64,000 nt of DNA from Plazaster borealis (GCA_021014325.1 CM037471.1:17194818-17258817); one strand, 5' to 3'; counted from the first letter of the stretch, positions 32,728 through 44,660 are shown. Numbers and translations are program-made. Notes: generated by a model from the sequence alone, not told the origin.

Positions 32728-34205
32728 CACCAGTGACTCCTGCCAAATCTCAACTCAGCCTTTGTGTTCTGAACACACAGTCCATCTGTAACAAGTATGA
32801 CGATTTTGCTGATTTTGTTCTGCAAAAGATCTGGACCTTGTTGCCGTTTCAGAAACATGGCTGAGACCAGATGACAACTTAACATGTCGTCAGTGTACCC
32901 CTGCTGGCTACTACTTTCATCACATCCCAAGACCTCACAAGACCGGTGGAGGAGTTGCAATACTGTACAGATCTACTTTATCTGTCTCTGTGAAAAGTAA
33001 TGACGTCCAATACACAACTTCTGAATCTCTTCATGCTGAGGTTTCCGGAAACTCTAAATCTGTTCGCCTTGTCATTGTATACAGACCTGAAAGAGATTCT
33101 AACGGCCAACATGTGACTTTCTCAAGTTTTCTTAAGGAATTTGAGAATTTGATTTTAGAATATCTCCTTCATCCATCGGAAATCATCATCACTGGTGACT
33201 TTAACATTCATGTTGATGACATCCACAACACCAATGCAAACCAGTTTAAGCATCTACTTCAGGCTTTCGGTCTTACCCAGCATATCAAGGAGCCGACTCA
33301 TCGTCTCGGTCATTGCCTGGACCTTGTCATAACTCGTGACATCACCCCACCCATTGTCTCAAACTTTGTTATTCTACCTGGATTCTCAGACCATTATGCA
33401 GTCATGTGTAACTTGAGTCTGTGCAAGCCCAAAGTCCCAACCGTCACTATAAAGAGCCGACAGTGGAAACATGTGAATTCTCCTGAAGTGTTCAGCGACA
33501 TAGGAACTCATTTAGCAAAGCTGGAAATTGATCATGACTGCTTGGATTCCTATGTCAGCCAATATGAGAGTACTATCAGTGACATCTTGGATAAATACGC
33601 ACCTTGGAAAACAAGATCAGTCAAGGTCCGAACTGAAGTTTCCTGGTTCAATGATGATATTCGTACAGCAAGAAAGATCTGTCGTCAACTTGAGCGGAAA
33701 TGGCGGAAAAATGGCAAGTTGGAAATACAACGACAAGAATATCGCAACCAATGTAAGGTAGTCAGGAATTTGATCAACCAGGCAAAGATCACCCATTATT
33801 CATCCCAAGTACAAGAATCCTCAGGAGATCAAAAGAAGCTCTTCAAGATAATTGGTAAGTTGTTGCTCAAACCCAAAACCCCCGTCCTTCCATCCACTTA
33901 CAATGATCAGGACTTGGCAAATGAATTCCAGAAATTCTTTGTCACCAAGATTTCAGACATCCGCTCATCTTTTTCATCAGTCCCTTACAACGTGCCGCAG
34001 ACATTGCCACATCTTCAACCAGAGTGTAGACTATCTGTGTTTGAGCCTGCCACTGTTGCTGAGATTCAAAGGGTTATTATGAAATCTCCTTCAAAATCCT
34101 GTGAGCTGGATCCAGTGTCAACATCCATGATGAAGCAAAACATTGATATATTTTTACCCTACATCACTAATCTTGTAAACGAATCTCTCAGTTCCGGTTG
34201 TTTCC
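32728..34205 (+). pseudogene. CR1 LINE ORF2: AP-endonuclease and linker
   Basis: Reads LCVLNTQSICNKYDDFADFV (about 32762), then after a frameshift near 32825 DLVAVSETWLRPDD, GYYFHHIPRPHKTGGGVAIL, IVYRPERDSN, EIIITGDFNIHVDD, THRLGHCLDLVIT and FSDHYAVMC. These are the exonuclease-endonuclease-phosphatase landmarks, including ETW, TGDFN and SDHxxV. The linker contains WFNDDIRTARKICRQLERKW and AKITHYSSQVQESSGDQKKLF. The frame is open from about 32827 to 34205, where a one-base shift moves it into the RT frame. Apart from three frameshifts the element is well preserved. Confidence 0.85.
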
Positions 34206-35609
34206 CGATAGCCTCAAAGTTTCCTACATCAGGCCGCTCATCAAGAAACCAAACCTGGACAAGGAGATATTCAAAAACTACAGACCGGTTGCAAACTTAA
34301 AATATCTTGGAAAAGTCATCGAACGAGTAGTTTCATCACGCATTTCTGATCACATTCATAATTTCAACCTGTCCGACGTGTTCCAGTCAGCATACAAGCC
34401 TTTCCATGGGACAGAAGCTGCACTAGTCCGTGTGAGCAACGATATTCTTTCTGCAATGGACAATGGTAACCTAACAGCACTAGTCCTGCTAGACTTGAGT
34501 GCTGCCTTTGACACTGTTGATCACAACATCCTTCTCTCTCGGCTCCAGAATCACCTTGGCATAGAGGACACAGCCCTAGCATGGTGCAAATCGTATCTCT
34601 ACAATAGAACTCAGCATGTATGTATTGGCACCGCAATATCAGACCCTGTTGTTTTGAACTACTCTGTGCCACAGGGGTCGGTACTGGGCCCGCAGTGGTT
34701 TACGCTGTACACTTTACCGATTCGTGACATCATCCTGAAATTTAATCTGAATTACCATGTGTACGCAGACGACACTCAGCTATACATCACGTTTAAATCT
34801 TCTCAAGAAAACGCCAATGCATCTATTGCAAGACTTGAGAAATGCATCCAAGAGATTCGACGTTGGACACAACAAAACTTCCTGAAGTTAAATGATGATA
34901 AGACAGAGTTCCTTCTATTTGGGTCACGTCAACAGTTAACAAAGGTTTCAGTGCCATACATTTCCATCGGTGATGCTCGGATAGCTCCCTCGCTGCAAGC
35001 TCGGAACGGGTTATTTTTGATTCATCGATGACACTTCAACCACACATCAACAACATCGTTCGTCTGTCATCATATCACATCAGGAATATTGGTAAGATTC
35101 GCAAGTACTTGGACAAAAGTGCCACTGAAAAGGTCATTCATGCATTTGTTACTTCTCGTCTTGACAACGGCAATGCTCTTCTCTACAGTCTTCCTAACAA
35201 CCAGATTTCCCGTCTTCAACGCCTCCAAAATACCGCTGCCCGCATTGTGACACTGTCTAGAAAATCCTGTTCTATCACCCCCATTCTGAAACAACTACAT
35301 TGGCTCCCTATCTCTCAACGAATCATCTTCAAGCTGATGCTCATTGTCCACAAAGCACTTAATGGCAAGGCTCCCCACTATATTTCTGAACTACTTCAAG
35401 TTTACACTCCATCAAGGAATCTTCGATCAAGTTCCATGCTTCTCCTCGTTGAACCCAAGTCTCGACACTCATGGGGTGACAGGTCTTTTTCTTCAGCTGC
35501 GCCACGCATCTGGAACTCTCTACCGCTTAATCTTAGATCTTGTCTTTGTACCACAAAATTCAAATCTCTTCTCAAAACTTATCTTATGTCACAGGTTTTC
35601 AAGGACTAA
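34198..35609 (+). pseudogene. CR1 LINE ORF2: reverse transcriptase and C-terminus
   Basis: The RT domain runs from FPDSLKVSYIRPLIKKPNLD and NYRPVANLKYLGKVIERVV, through LLDLSAAFDTVDHNILL (motif A), NYSVPQGSVLGPQ (motif B) and YHVYADDTQLYITF (catalytic YADD). After a 4-bp deletion at about 35008 (the copy at 16300 keeps TTAA there) the frame shifts to 35028-35609, with HWLPISQRIIFKLMLIVHKA, YTPSRNLRSSSMLLLVEPKS and WNSLPLNLRSC, ending at a stop at 35607. The family's usual catalytic residues are all present. Inferred recent but inactive copy. Confidence 0.9.
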
Positions 35610-35740
35610 TTTTGTTGTGTCTGTTTTGTCTTTGTTTTGTTTTGTTTTTTTGTTTTTTTTTACTGCGCCTTGAACACCCAGCAGGGTGGATATGTGCGCA
35701 TTACAAGTCTTATTATTATTATTATTATTATTATTATTGG
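35610..35740 (+). repeat. CR1 LINE 3'UTR and ATT tail
   Basis: Contains TTTTTACTGCGCCTTGAACA and CCCAGCAGGGTGGATATGTG, GCGCATTACAAGTC and an ATT microsatellite of about ten units. CR1-group LINEs end in short microsatellites rather than poly(A). It abuts the gypsy integrase remnant directly. Confidence 0.85.
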
Positions 35741-36285
35741 GCAAAATCCTTGGAACCGCAAGACACTGGCTAAGCTAAAGAGATCGATATTTTTGGGCAG
35801 GAATGAGCACACGTTATACGTTCCTTCTTGAGAAACTGTGAGCGATGTGCAAAACGGAAGTCACCAGGGAAAAGGAGGAAGGCCCCTCTCCAACAGATGC
35901 CAGTCGGTGCACCTATGGAGAGGGTGGCTATTATGGACATATGACCTCTCACAGAGACATGAGAATAGATGGATTTTGGTGGTAGGTGATTATTTTTACC
36001 AAGTAGGTATAGGCCTATCCCTTAATTGACACGCGTCCAACGACCGTGGCAAGAACATTAATTGTTGAAGAGTTTGTCTGCCGACTCGGAGTGCCGTTGG
36101 AGTTACACTCTGACCAGGGCAGGAATTTTGAATCAGGGGTTTTCCGAGAAATGTGTGTAATTATATAGGTATCCAAAAGACGAGGACGACCCCGGGCCTA
36201 TACAACCCAAAGTCAGATGGAATGATCGAGCGTTTTAATCGGACGCTAATCATGTGGTTGCAACCATGATAGATTCCATCAAAAA
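35740..36285 (+). pseudogene. Ty3/gypsy integrase remnant
   Basis: In broken frames: TLAKLKRSIFxGRNE (zinc-binding region, 35765-35810), CERCAKRKSPGK-like and PLQQMPVGAPMERV (35880-35930), MDLSQRHENRWILVVGDYF (35936-35995; the catalytic-core start), ARTLIVEEFVCRLGVPLELH, SDQGRNFESGVFREMC (36047-36155) and PQSDGMIERFNRT (36205-36240). DD35E landmarks are visible as the Asp in DxMDL, SDQG and the Glu in IERFN. No LTR or other pol domain was recognised nearby. The CR1 LINE ends exactly at its 5' border. Confidence 0.8.
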
Positions 36286-36465
36286 ACAAAAGTATTGAGA
36301 CAGACAGCTCTCCTTTGCACATTTGCGTATCGAAGTGGTAGCCGCGTACGTCACCCTCCCCCAACAGAGAGGGCACCCGAAAATACAACAAACGTCACCT
36401 CATTGCAGCCCCCATACGATGCGATATCTCTAGCGTATTGTGTTCTATTCACGACACTTGATAAA
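36285..36465. other. Unassigned short interval
   Basis: No feature recognised between the integrase remnant and the tandem repeat. Confidence 0.4.
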
Positions 36466-36665
36466 AGTGTGTTGTCCGTCGTATTAGAAGTGTTCTCCGT
36501 CGCGATAGAAGTGTATGTTGTCAGTCGCGATAGAAGTGTTGTCCGTCGCAATAGAAGTGTTGTCCGGACTTGTTTAGGAGAGTGACATAGTGGGCGATAT
36601 AGAAGTATTATGTTGTCCGTCGCGATAGAAGTGCTTTGTCCGTCGCGATAGAAGTGTTCTCCGAA
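36466..36665 (+). repeat. Short tandem repeat GTTGTCCGTCGCGATAGAAGT
   Basis: Seven or eight units of about 22-28 bp, each close to GTTGTCCGTCGCGATAGAAG with small insertions (CTCC for TGTCC, TATGTTGTC). CpG-rich within an otherwise AT-rich window. Noncoding. Confidence 0.8.
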
Positions 36666-37550
36666 ATACTCACAGGTTAGGTGCTCACCGACCGCCGCCG
36701 TATAAGGGCGTAAATCTACATCCGATTAGACTTGATTTCAAGTCTGAGCTTGCGGTTATTTCTCTGCGTAAGCCACGCAGAATTCCCCCGCAGATTTGCT
36801 ATCGCGCGCTCTAAATTATCCACAAGAGGGCGCTGTTTCAGCCAATAATGTTTCGGCTATCAGGACGACTAAAAACCACGATCACAGACTTGGAACCAAG
36901 TCTAACATCCGATCGGCGCACGCCCCAGGCCCGGTAGCAATTTTTTTTTATGCAGTCCGAAATTGCCACACGTCCAAATTTCAACCAATCACACTCGAAT
37001 TGCATATTCATGATTAGGTTTGCATAAAAAAAAATTGCGGCCCGGTAAGTAAGCAATTCGCTATTATGCATCAATTCCTTACAATATGAAGTTTAATCAA
37101 ATTTTTGCCAAAAGTGGTTAAAAAATACATAACAAACCTTATTTTCTCACCGATTGAGACAGAACAAAAAGCACCATAAACTTTCCAAACCTCTCTATAT
37201 AGCAACAGATGCATTTTTTTTTATTAGAAGTCAGGAAAAGGCGGTATTAAAAAAAAAACTAAAAAAAAACCGGTGACCCCCATGTTGGTGCGCACTGCAC
37301 TAAAATTATAGGCAAATTTCATGCGCCAAACTAATTATCTTTGTTTTGGTATAGTCCCTCAATAACTTTTGACTAAGAAACATTTTGGGTCATGTAATTA
37401 ATAGATTGTGTAATTATAACGAATTATCACAGAGGATTCTTAGATTCAACTTTTGAGGAGACTTCGATACATTTAGGCCTTAAAGTTGGTCCTGTTTTGG
37501 CTTGGGAAGCGGAGGGATGCTTCATGAAACTGACAGAAAGTCGGTTGGGG
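36665..37550. other. Unassigned, with a module shared with 47220-47330
   Basis: The phrases CACAAGAGGGCGCT and CGATCACAGACTTGGAACCAAGTCTAA (36820-36905) recur at 47247-47325, so this is a dispersed repeat. Further on, CCGGTAGCAATTTTTTTTTATGCA at 36931-36954 faces its complement at 37020-37043, a hairpin of about 120 bp. No gene seen. Confidence 0.55.
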
Positions 37551-37554
37551 AATA

Positions 37555-37760
37555 GCCTTGATCAAGGCAGTCGCATTTTTCACTCCAAAAAAGACGCCGT
37601 AAACACACCCGTATGTGTGTGCGTAAGGTGTGTATCGCATCGCACGACCCACCCGTATACACTGTGTATCACGTCGTACGACGCCCGTACACACACTGTG
37701 CGCAGGTCATCCGCACTCGTACCACTCTCCGCATGCGGAGGCCGTCAGGCCGACAGCCTT
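37555..37760 (+). repeat. Dispersed repeat, copy 1 (inverted copy at 52185-52400)
   Basis: CCTTGATCAAGGCAGTCGCA, TTTTTCACTCCAAAAAAGAC, GCCGTAAACACA, then several GTGTATCxCxTCGxACGACxC units and CACTGTGCGCAGGTCATCCG, CACTCGTACCACTCTCCGCA, ending GCGGAGGCCGTCAGGC. The reverse complement of the whole run occurs at 52185-52400. The leading CCTTGATCAAGGCTAT also appears alone at 39130. Confidence 0.8.
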
Positions 37761-38570
37761 GACGGGTCTGTAACTTCCGGGTTTAATGTGTTTCTTGATA
37801 TTTTCGTCCAATATTGGACGAAAATGGGGGGGGCTCTCGGATATGCTAGTATGCAGCTCATGAATATTTAAATCTTTCGTCAGACCTATTGCAGACAACA
37901 CAGGACGGGAAGCAAATGAATTATTCATTTTGACGTCCAATCACGAGCTTCTCTCACTATGACCTTTGTACCATCAATATCACGCTTGCTGTATGTGATG
38001 CGGTGTGAGTAGTTACCGACTTAATGGCGTTTGTGTGTAGCATTGTCTCAGCCATTTTTGACCGGTAATCTGCGAGGCTGGTCAGTCAGCTCACAAGTGC
38101 TGAACCCGGGCGCGGCCCCTGGAGCTTTTTGCGCTGCACTGAAGTTCCCTCACTGGACTACCCTGATCACTCGCCATTCTTTTGGTTATTAATTCTGGAG
38201 TTGATGTAGTTTCTGCATCTGTCTTTTCCTGACATGTCCTCTCAAAGTCCGAATCTGTGCAGCCACACCGTCTTCATACTTTTGAATTGTTCTCAGACAG
38301 GGTCTTATAAGAATTTACTGCCAAACAAAAATTGACAGGATACAGCCACACATGATACATGTGAAATAGATTTTTAGCTACCCTATTCTAGTGAATGTAC
38401 TTGGGAAATTTGGTTAGGCAGCTCTTTTTTAGTGGGGCGGCCCAAATGATATAAAAAGTGCAATGAGCTATATGCCTTCATGATGAAACAATCAATAATG
38501 GTAGTTTATTGAGGTCTTTGTTTTGTATATTCTACCTCCAATGAATGCACCAACAATGATTAAATCACTG
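37760..38570. other. Unassigned stretch
   Basis: A small perfect hairpin ATATTTTCGTCCAATATTGGACGAAAAT sits at about 37788-37816. No coding unit is supported. Confidence 0.45.
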
Positions 38571-38574
38571 TTTA

Positions 38575-38769
38575 ATGATGCAAGATGGAGACAGTAGATG
38601 GTCAATCGGGCCTTACGTCACTACGAAAAATACATCAGAAAGCGTCTTCCTGCTGGAAAATGGTGTATGTAATGTATGTAACAAATCGATCCACGCAACC
38701 TCATTTTGTTTAATTCCATGCCCTCATTGTCTCGCTCAGCTGAGGAGAATACGCAACATTTTCAGATAG
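38575..38769 (+). CDS. Small Cys-rich ORF, unknown
   Basis: A 64-codon ORF from ATG 38575 to TAG 38767. Its second half, VCNVCNKSIHATSFCLIPCP followed by HCLAQL, has a C-x2-C-x9-C-x4-C-x2... arrangement that could bind zinc. No splice sites or homologous family recognised. It may be chance. Confidence 0.2.
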   Translation: MMQDGDSRWSIGPYVTTKNTSESVFLLENGVCNVCNKSIHATSFCLIPCPHCLAQLRRIRNIFR

Positions 38770-40620
38770 ATATTATTATAACAAAGTATTCCCAAATTCA
38801 AACCGGCGCGCCAGTGTAGCCACATCTGGATTCTGCATGCATATTCATAAGAATGAGTAAACAAGACTTCCGCCACTGACCAATGGGGTCTCGCCTTTCG
38901 CGCGCATTATAGTAATGAGTCATCGGCGGGGGACAGAAACGTCAAGGCGTTGATCGGTGAGTGGCGCATACAGCTCACACGACCACGCGCGCACCGTTTA
39001 CTGCACACACAGACACCATGCACACAGCTCGGGCGGGTTGGTAGCTCGGGTTGGTAGCTCGGGTGTGTAGCGCGGCGAAAATAAAATAAAAATGAAAACA
39101 ATATAATAAAATTGAGAAAAACCTCCAACGCCTTGATCAAGGCTATGTCGTTTGGGAAAAAAAAAATCGCACCCGGGTGGGCCCCGAGAATGACGTCAAA
39201 GCTATTCGAACGCACCGGGGGGAGACTTGGGTCGACTCGGGGAAGCTAATCGAACGCACCCTCAATGGCCACCATTTTTATTGTAATTCAGCGGGCACTT
39301 TAATCGAACGCTAACGGTCGCCAACGTTGGTGGCGCACAACTCGTTCCACTCGAAATTGTTGGTTTCTGCATTGCTCTATGGTTTCTGGATATCACACGA
39401 GCCTCGAAGTGTGACGTTAGATCCTGTTCCGTCTCAAATGGTATCAAGCTATTTGGCACGTATTGAGGGCGCACTTTACATCGGGCTATGCGCGGACCTC
39501 TCTAGCTAGATGAATTTTGACTTGTTTTTTTTTTCTCACATGTGAATGAGGATCCATCCAGACACAAGAATTTCAAAGGATAGAACAACATTTAAGGTAA
39601 AAATTTAAAATAAATGGTATAAATTATAAATAATGATGGCAGTGGCGTAGCCGAGCCAGGATCAAGGATAGAGCGCCGAAGGTGCAAGATTGAAGATTGG
39701 GAACTCGGGCTGAAATCATGAAATGTGTTTCCTTCCTCCATCCATGGATAGACCCAGTATGCTGGGAGATACTCCTACCTAGAACTGAGGTTCGTTCCGC
39801 TACAAAATCCTATTCGAAACTTTTTTGCCCTTCACGTTTCTGCACCTACGCTACAGTTATTTTCCCAAACCGGATCTCGGCAAAATTAGGCTCTATGATG
39901 TGTTCGGCTCGGGTCCAGAAAATCCACTCCTCAAAAAAAAAGTTGAAAAAAATTATAAATTCTCACCGTTTTCAGAATCCTCGCCTTCCGTCATGTCCGT
40001 TAACAATATCATAATATGGCCGCCGCTGAAAATGTTGAACTAGTATGCTGCGCGCTACGCTGGTAACGATTACCAATGCCAACATACAATCATAGGTGCA
40101 ATGTTCTGGTTCTGTGCATGAACCGTCAGCCTCGCTACCATCTGACCATGGGCAGCACGCCGTATTGATACCTCTCGTCACTAACCCCTGGTAGGGATGT
40201 GTAGAAAAACAACGCTGATTGGCTATCTAAAGTGAATACTTTGCGCCCGCGTGTTGAAAACTTTCGAGTGCTTGCATGGCGCTTGAAGAACACTTAGTAC
40301 ACGATGGTAGGCTCGTGTAAAAATTCAAGTATTTTGACGCGTTTCGATTTCAAATGAATCTTGTTTTTACACGGTCACCTTAAACTGCATGCAGTTAGAA
40401 ATACCAAAAGATCAAAGAAGAATGAGAGGGTACCAGTTTCTCTGTGACTTGATGCCGGCGGTTTGCGGGATACTGTTCTACTGCCGTAGAGTAGATTTTT
40501 AGAATTTGGGAGACGTTCTAAAAAGAACTGTCCTACTTCTTAAAACTACTTCCTGAGCGGGAGGTAGAAATCAATCGGGACTACTACTTTCCCTTAGTGG
40601 ATCGGGGGGACTTCTCATTA
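38770..40620. other. Unassigned intergenic-looking DNA
   Basis: Contains repeats of AATCGAACGC (about 39246, 39301) and a CCTTGATCAAGGCTAT word (39130). No gene or element border could be supported. Confidence 0.45.
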
Positions 40621-40624
40621 TTAA

Positions 40625-40770
40625 CTTCACTGCCGTGGAGTGAGTTCTTAATTGGTCTCAACGTTTAGACTAGCTTGCTCTAGTCATCGTCAGGAGACTG
40701 AAGAGTGTGACTGTGAGACATGTTGGTCTATTTATAAGGATTCAGAGGTTTCAGTGTAGAGTCAGTCACT
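40625..40770 (+). repeat. Penelope-like pseudo-LTR relic
   Basis: GGTCTCAACGTTTAGACTAG, CTTGCTCTAGTCATCGTCAG and GAGACTGAAGAG form the repeat-rich signature (an ACGTTT..GAC core with TAGCTTGCTCTAGTC) typical of Penelope-like element ends. No coding part is attached. Confidence 0.4.
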
Positions 40771-40829
40771 GCTCTGATTGGTTCTTCTGAAAGGAGGACT
40801 CTGATTGGGGGGCTCAGAGTTATTATTAA

Positions 40830-41180
40830 TTAATTTCATCTTCCGGCTTGAACCGGAAGTTAAGGTCAAATGGGGTTACATTCTGTGTATCATTTTTAAA
40901 GTTGTTTACATACTTTCCCAAGTATGTATAGATTGAAATAACCCTATGTGTGGCTTAGAAGTTATACTCGTTTGAAACATTGAATTTAATCTTCCAGTTT
41001 GAACCGGAAGTCAAGGTCAAACGGGTCACACTTTGTGTAGCGCGTGTTTAGTTTATTAAAACCTTTCAGATGATGTACAGGTATGAGTTGTAAATATCCA
41101 ATGTGTGGTTCAGGAGTTATGAAATTATCAAATATTAAATTGTATCTTCCAGTATGAGCCAGTAGTAAAGGTCAAATGTT
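40830..41180 (+). repeat. Composite repeat family, block 6
   Basis: Two and a half 149-bp-type units: TTCCGGCTTGAACCGGAAGT (40842), CTTCCAGTTTGAACCGGAAG (40990) and CTTCCAGTATGAGCCAGTAG (41144), with GATGATGTACAG and CAATGTGTGGTTCAGGAGTT between. Spacings are about 149 and 154 bp. It is cut by the LINE starting at about 41180 and the family resumes at 46690. Confidence 0.75.
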
Positions 41181-43025
41181 GTGAGTCTTTTGATCTGACA
41201 CTCAACAATCACAACAACAATGCCCACTGGTATGTACTCCTACTCAAGAGAGACTGCCATTTTAAAGCATACATGTATATATCACATACTGCAGGACTAT
41301 GGTATGCTCTGACAAACTTACTCACCGGGGACATCGATCAAGGCGTCAAATACCGACATTAGTGTCCCCTTACAGACCATTGCATCATTATTCTACTTGC
41401 ACAACCGGACCCGCCCCTTGCCCGGCGGGCCGTGAGGCCACTCTATCGGCCCCCGCATCTGTATCAGTGGCTATGTATAATGTTCGCACCCTCACCAAAG
41501 ACAGTCGCTTATGAACTTACAAATTTCTGCAAACAACAAAATATTGACATATTATGTATTAACTGATGAAACATCTGTAATTGAAGTCGGCAAGGGCTGG
41601 ACTGTCTACCTGGTCTCAGCTCGAACTGGAGGCCACGGAGGTGATGTCATTTCTGTTGGCACCTCATATTAACGCTGCCGTACTTAGTTTTGAAAAACCA
41701 CATGACCGAATCTCATCAATAACTATACAACTGCACGATATGAAACTGAGTGTTCTGAATGCATACATGCCAACATCATGTGGCAATCTGCAAGAAACTG
41801 TCGACTGCATTGACATTATGAACTCATACCTTGCTTCAAGATCCACATGTGATATAACTGTGGTTGCAGGCGACATGAACGCCATCTTACCTGCTGATGG
41901 TACTACCATCAAAAACATCATGGCTATCGGCAAACAACCTCACCACACACTGACGAAGTGGCTAACTTTGTCGCATTCAACGAGCTCATTGCTACCAATG
42001 GTTTCATGAGACAAAAACAATCAAAAATCTTGACATTTTATGGACCACGTAATCGAAAAAGCCCACCTTGACTACGTTATTCATCAGCCAAGGCAAGACG
42101 CGGCTCATCCAAAAAGTACAAACGGTGAGATTACAATGTGTACAGTTCGACCACGCAATGGTGATCACACGACTTAGTATCCGAGTATGGTGACCAACGA
42201 AACATCACATTTCTGCAACGAGACCACCTCACTGGCTGTCTCTCAAAGGGCCTGCCACTTGTCAACAGTACGTAGAAGAGGTCACATGATTACACAGCGG
42301 ACGTGACGACTACCAGTCTGTTGCCAAAGCAATACTTGCTGCAGCCGACACAACTTTACCTAAGCGCAAATGCAACCCACCACAATCATGTTTATGGGAC
42401 AACGACCTGGAGGTACAACAGGCACGTTCGGCTTTGGCAGAATCACGGTGGATAAAACCGAACTCCGATCAACTAGAGCTGGAAGCTTTCATTGACAACA
42501 ACACATACAAATGCAGACGAGAAGAAATAATCAGCGAAGTGGCCGATGAAATTAAGCAGCACCTCGAAGCTGGGAGAGGCAAAGCTGTTTGGAAAGGCAT
42601 CGCACATCTGACATGCAAGAAGGCTTGACCAGCACCATCACTTATAGCAGCTGACTCTACTGAAGATGGACTTTCCAAAGTCCACGACCACTTCCGTGCC
42701 CTACTGGCTGAACGCCCCCACCCACCGGTTATTCTGGAACCCACTACCATACAACAGTTTGACCATGCACCTGCCATTGATGTCGGCCAAATAACTGACA
42801 GAGAACTACACAAGGCTTGCAAAACCATACCTTTTGGTAAAGCAAGCGGTCCTGATAATATACCATCTGATGTTGCCAGGCTGCTGCCAGTAGCCAGTTT
42901 AATACTTCCAATCATGAATTCCATTCTGGATGGCAAACCACCACCTCCATAGTTCATTACATCAATCATCGTTACAATACCGAAGAAGAACAGCTCAACT
43001 TCGCTCTAAACAACCTACGTGGTCT
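41180..43025 (+). pseudogene. RTE-like LINE: endonuclease and RT start (5' half)
   Basis: Coding remnants in order: VAMYNVRTLTKDSRL (41466-41513, start of an APE-type endonuclease), NAYMPTSCGNLQETVDCIDI and VVAGDMNAILPADG (41755-41900), SRWIKPNSDQLELEAFIDNN (linker), HDHFRALLAERPHPPVILEP, ELHKACKTIPFGKASGPDNI, LPIMNSILDG and TIPKKNSSTSL (42680-43008, RT fingers). Stops and frameshifts are frequent. The LINE stops mid-RT at 43025, where a DNA element is inserted, and resumes at 45342. Clade is inferred from motif style and the TGATGATG tail. Confidence 0.8.
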
Positions 43026-44167
43026 GGGGCAGTTCCACGGAAATGTAAACCTCAAGGCCAAAATTTCAAAATGGCATAATTTTATATCATTTTGAAGCTT
43101 ATTATGTGAAGTTCAGTGAAATATAATTTGTAACTAAAAATATTCAGCAGTTCAGCTGTTATTTTCGACTGAAAAAATACTTAGAAAAATAGTGAAATTA
43201 GATAAAAATCAATTTTTCGGAAAATTGATCCAAGTTTCAGTCCTGATTAAATAGTGTTTGTTTTGGTTTTGTAATTGTTTGAAGTATGCCATAGTAACTA
43301 CACAATGATGGAAAAGAATTGTAATTTTTCTTTCAAAATTGTATGTTATTCAATATATTGGGAAACTTACTTTTCCAATGTACTCCGACACCAAAATGGT
43401 GGATCTCCTTTTTTCAACCTTAGGCAGAAAATTGTCAAATTTACTTTACAAAGTACAATTGATACCCTCTATCTATACATGAAATTATTTTAAAAAATAA
43501 TCTTCTTTTAACAGTACAAAATCCTGGTGTCAGACGTACATTTTTTTTGTACGTCCGACACCTCCAAAACATGGATGAAAAGTATTGCTAATCACTCAAA
43601 CAACACTCAAAGAGACAGCCACACTTCTAATTTGCATAGCCCAACCCTACTTGGAAATGAGTCAAACAGTTTTCTGCTTTATTTCAATAATTTGCATTAA
43701 ATTAAATATTAATTAGTTACATGGACACACATGTCCTATTTTATGGTCAAAATTTTTGCAGCAAGTTAACCAAGTTAACATGTTAATGTTACATGTTAAA
43801 TGTGGCTGCATTCACTGAAGTCATCACAAACTGTTCTTCAATGCAGAGTTGGTGTTGCATGTAACATTCTGAAAAGTGTGTTGTGGATGGTTTAGGGGGA
43901 ACTATCAAATGCTGTTTTTGGCGTTATGTGCGAAGTGGGAAGGCTCAGGCTCAGGCTGTGACACCAATGTCATTCTTCCACATAAGCTGTCATGGCTGTA
44001 GACAGAAACCCAAATGTTTGCACCCACTTCATACCAAAAACAGTAACTGAACAGAATAAAAACAATGCTAGAAACTCACTGGAACAAAGTACCCAACACC
44101 AAAAACTACAGTGTGAAAACCATGGGGAAGCATTTTCTTGTAGTACATGTAAGTAATACACTGCTAA

Positions 44168-44308
44168 AAATGGTATTCTTGAAACAAGAAAAACATCTTA
44201 TTTTGAGAATATATTTCTTGTGTCACTCCTTAGAAAAAGTTTCGAGGGAGTGACACAAGAAATATTTTCTCAAAATAAGATGTTTTTCTTATTTCAAGAA
44301 TACCATTT
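44168..44308. mobile_element. Nested 141-bp hairpin MITE
   Basis: Arms of about 65 bp, AAATGGTATTCTTGAAACAA on the left facing TTATTTCAAGAATACCATTT on the right, pair nearly perfectly around a 14-base loop (AGAAAAAGTTTCGA region). TA lies close to both ends. It sits inside the 43026-45338 element. Confidence 0.85.
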
Positions 44309-44454
44309 ACCGGTACATCAGATTCAACACAGTACACAGAGGTGAGAATTCTGGAGGAAGAGGAAGATGCTGACTTTAATGACTCTCTGACTAGTCAGAC
44401 AGAACTTCTCACAGAAACTCCAGGAACAGAAATTCTGGGTGACAGTGAGATACG

Positions 44455-44660
44455 ATGGGGTCATATTTCCAGAAGAAATTACAGATTTTGGTCACACACT
44501 TTAATAATGCGGACGTTAAAGTGAATGTCATGCACAAATCTGGAAGTCAATGGAAATGGCCACAATATGAAGATCACATATTTTATGCCAGAAAAGATGT
44601 TCTTACATGTACATGTAAGAAGCTTGAGCCTCCAAATGTTGCTGGAAATGGGGGTCAATT
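44455..44660 (+). pseudogene. Possible element-encoded C-terminal protein fragment
   Basis: Within the DNA element a frame reads VNVMHKSGSQWKWPQYEDHI, FYARKDVLTCTCKKLEPPNV and GNGGQFTF. The HxSGxxWKWPxxEDxxxYxxxDVL pattern resembles a short segment I associate with the ends of proteins in uncharacterised invertebrate transposons, but I cannot name the family. If correct, this is the remnant of the element's own gene. Confidence 0.35.
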
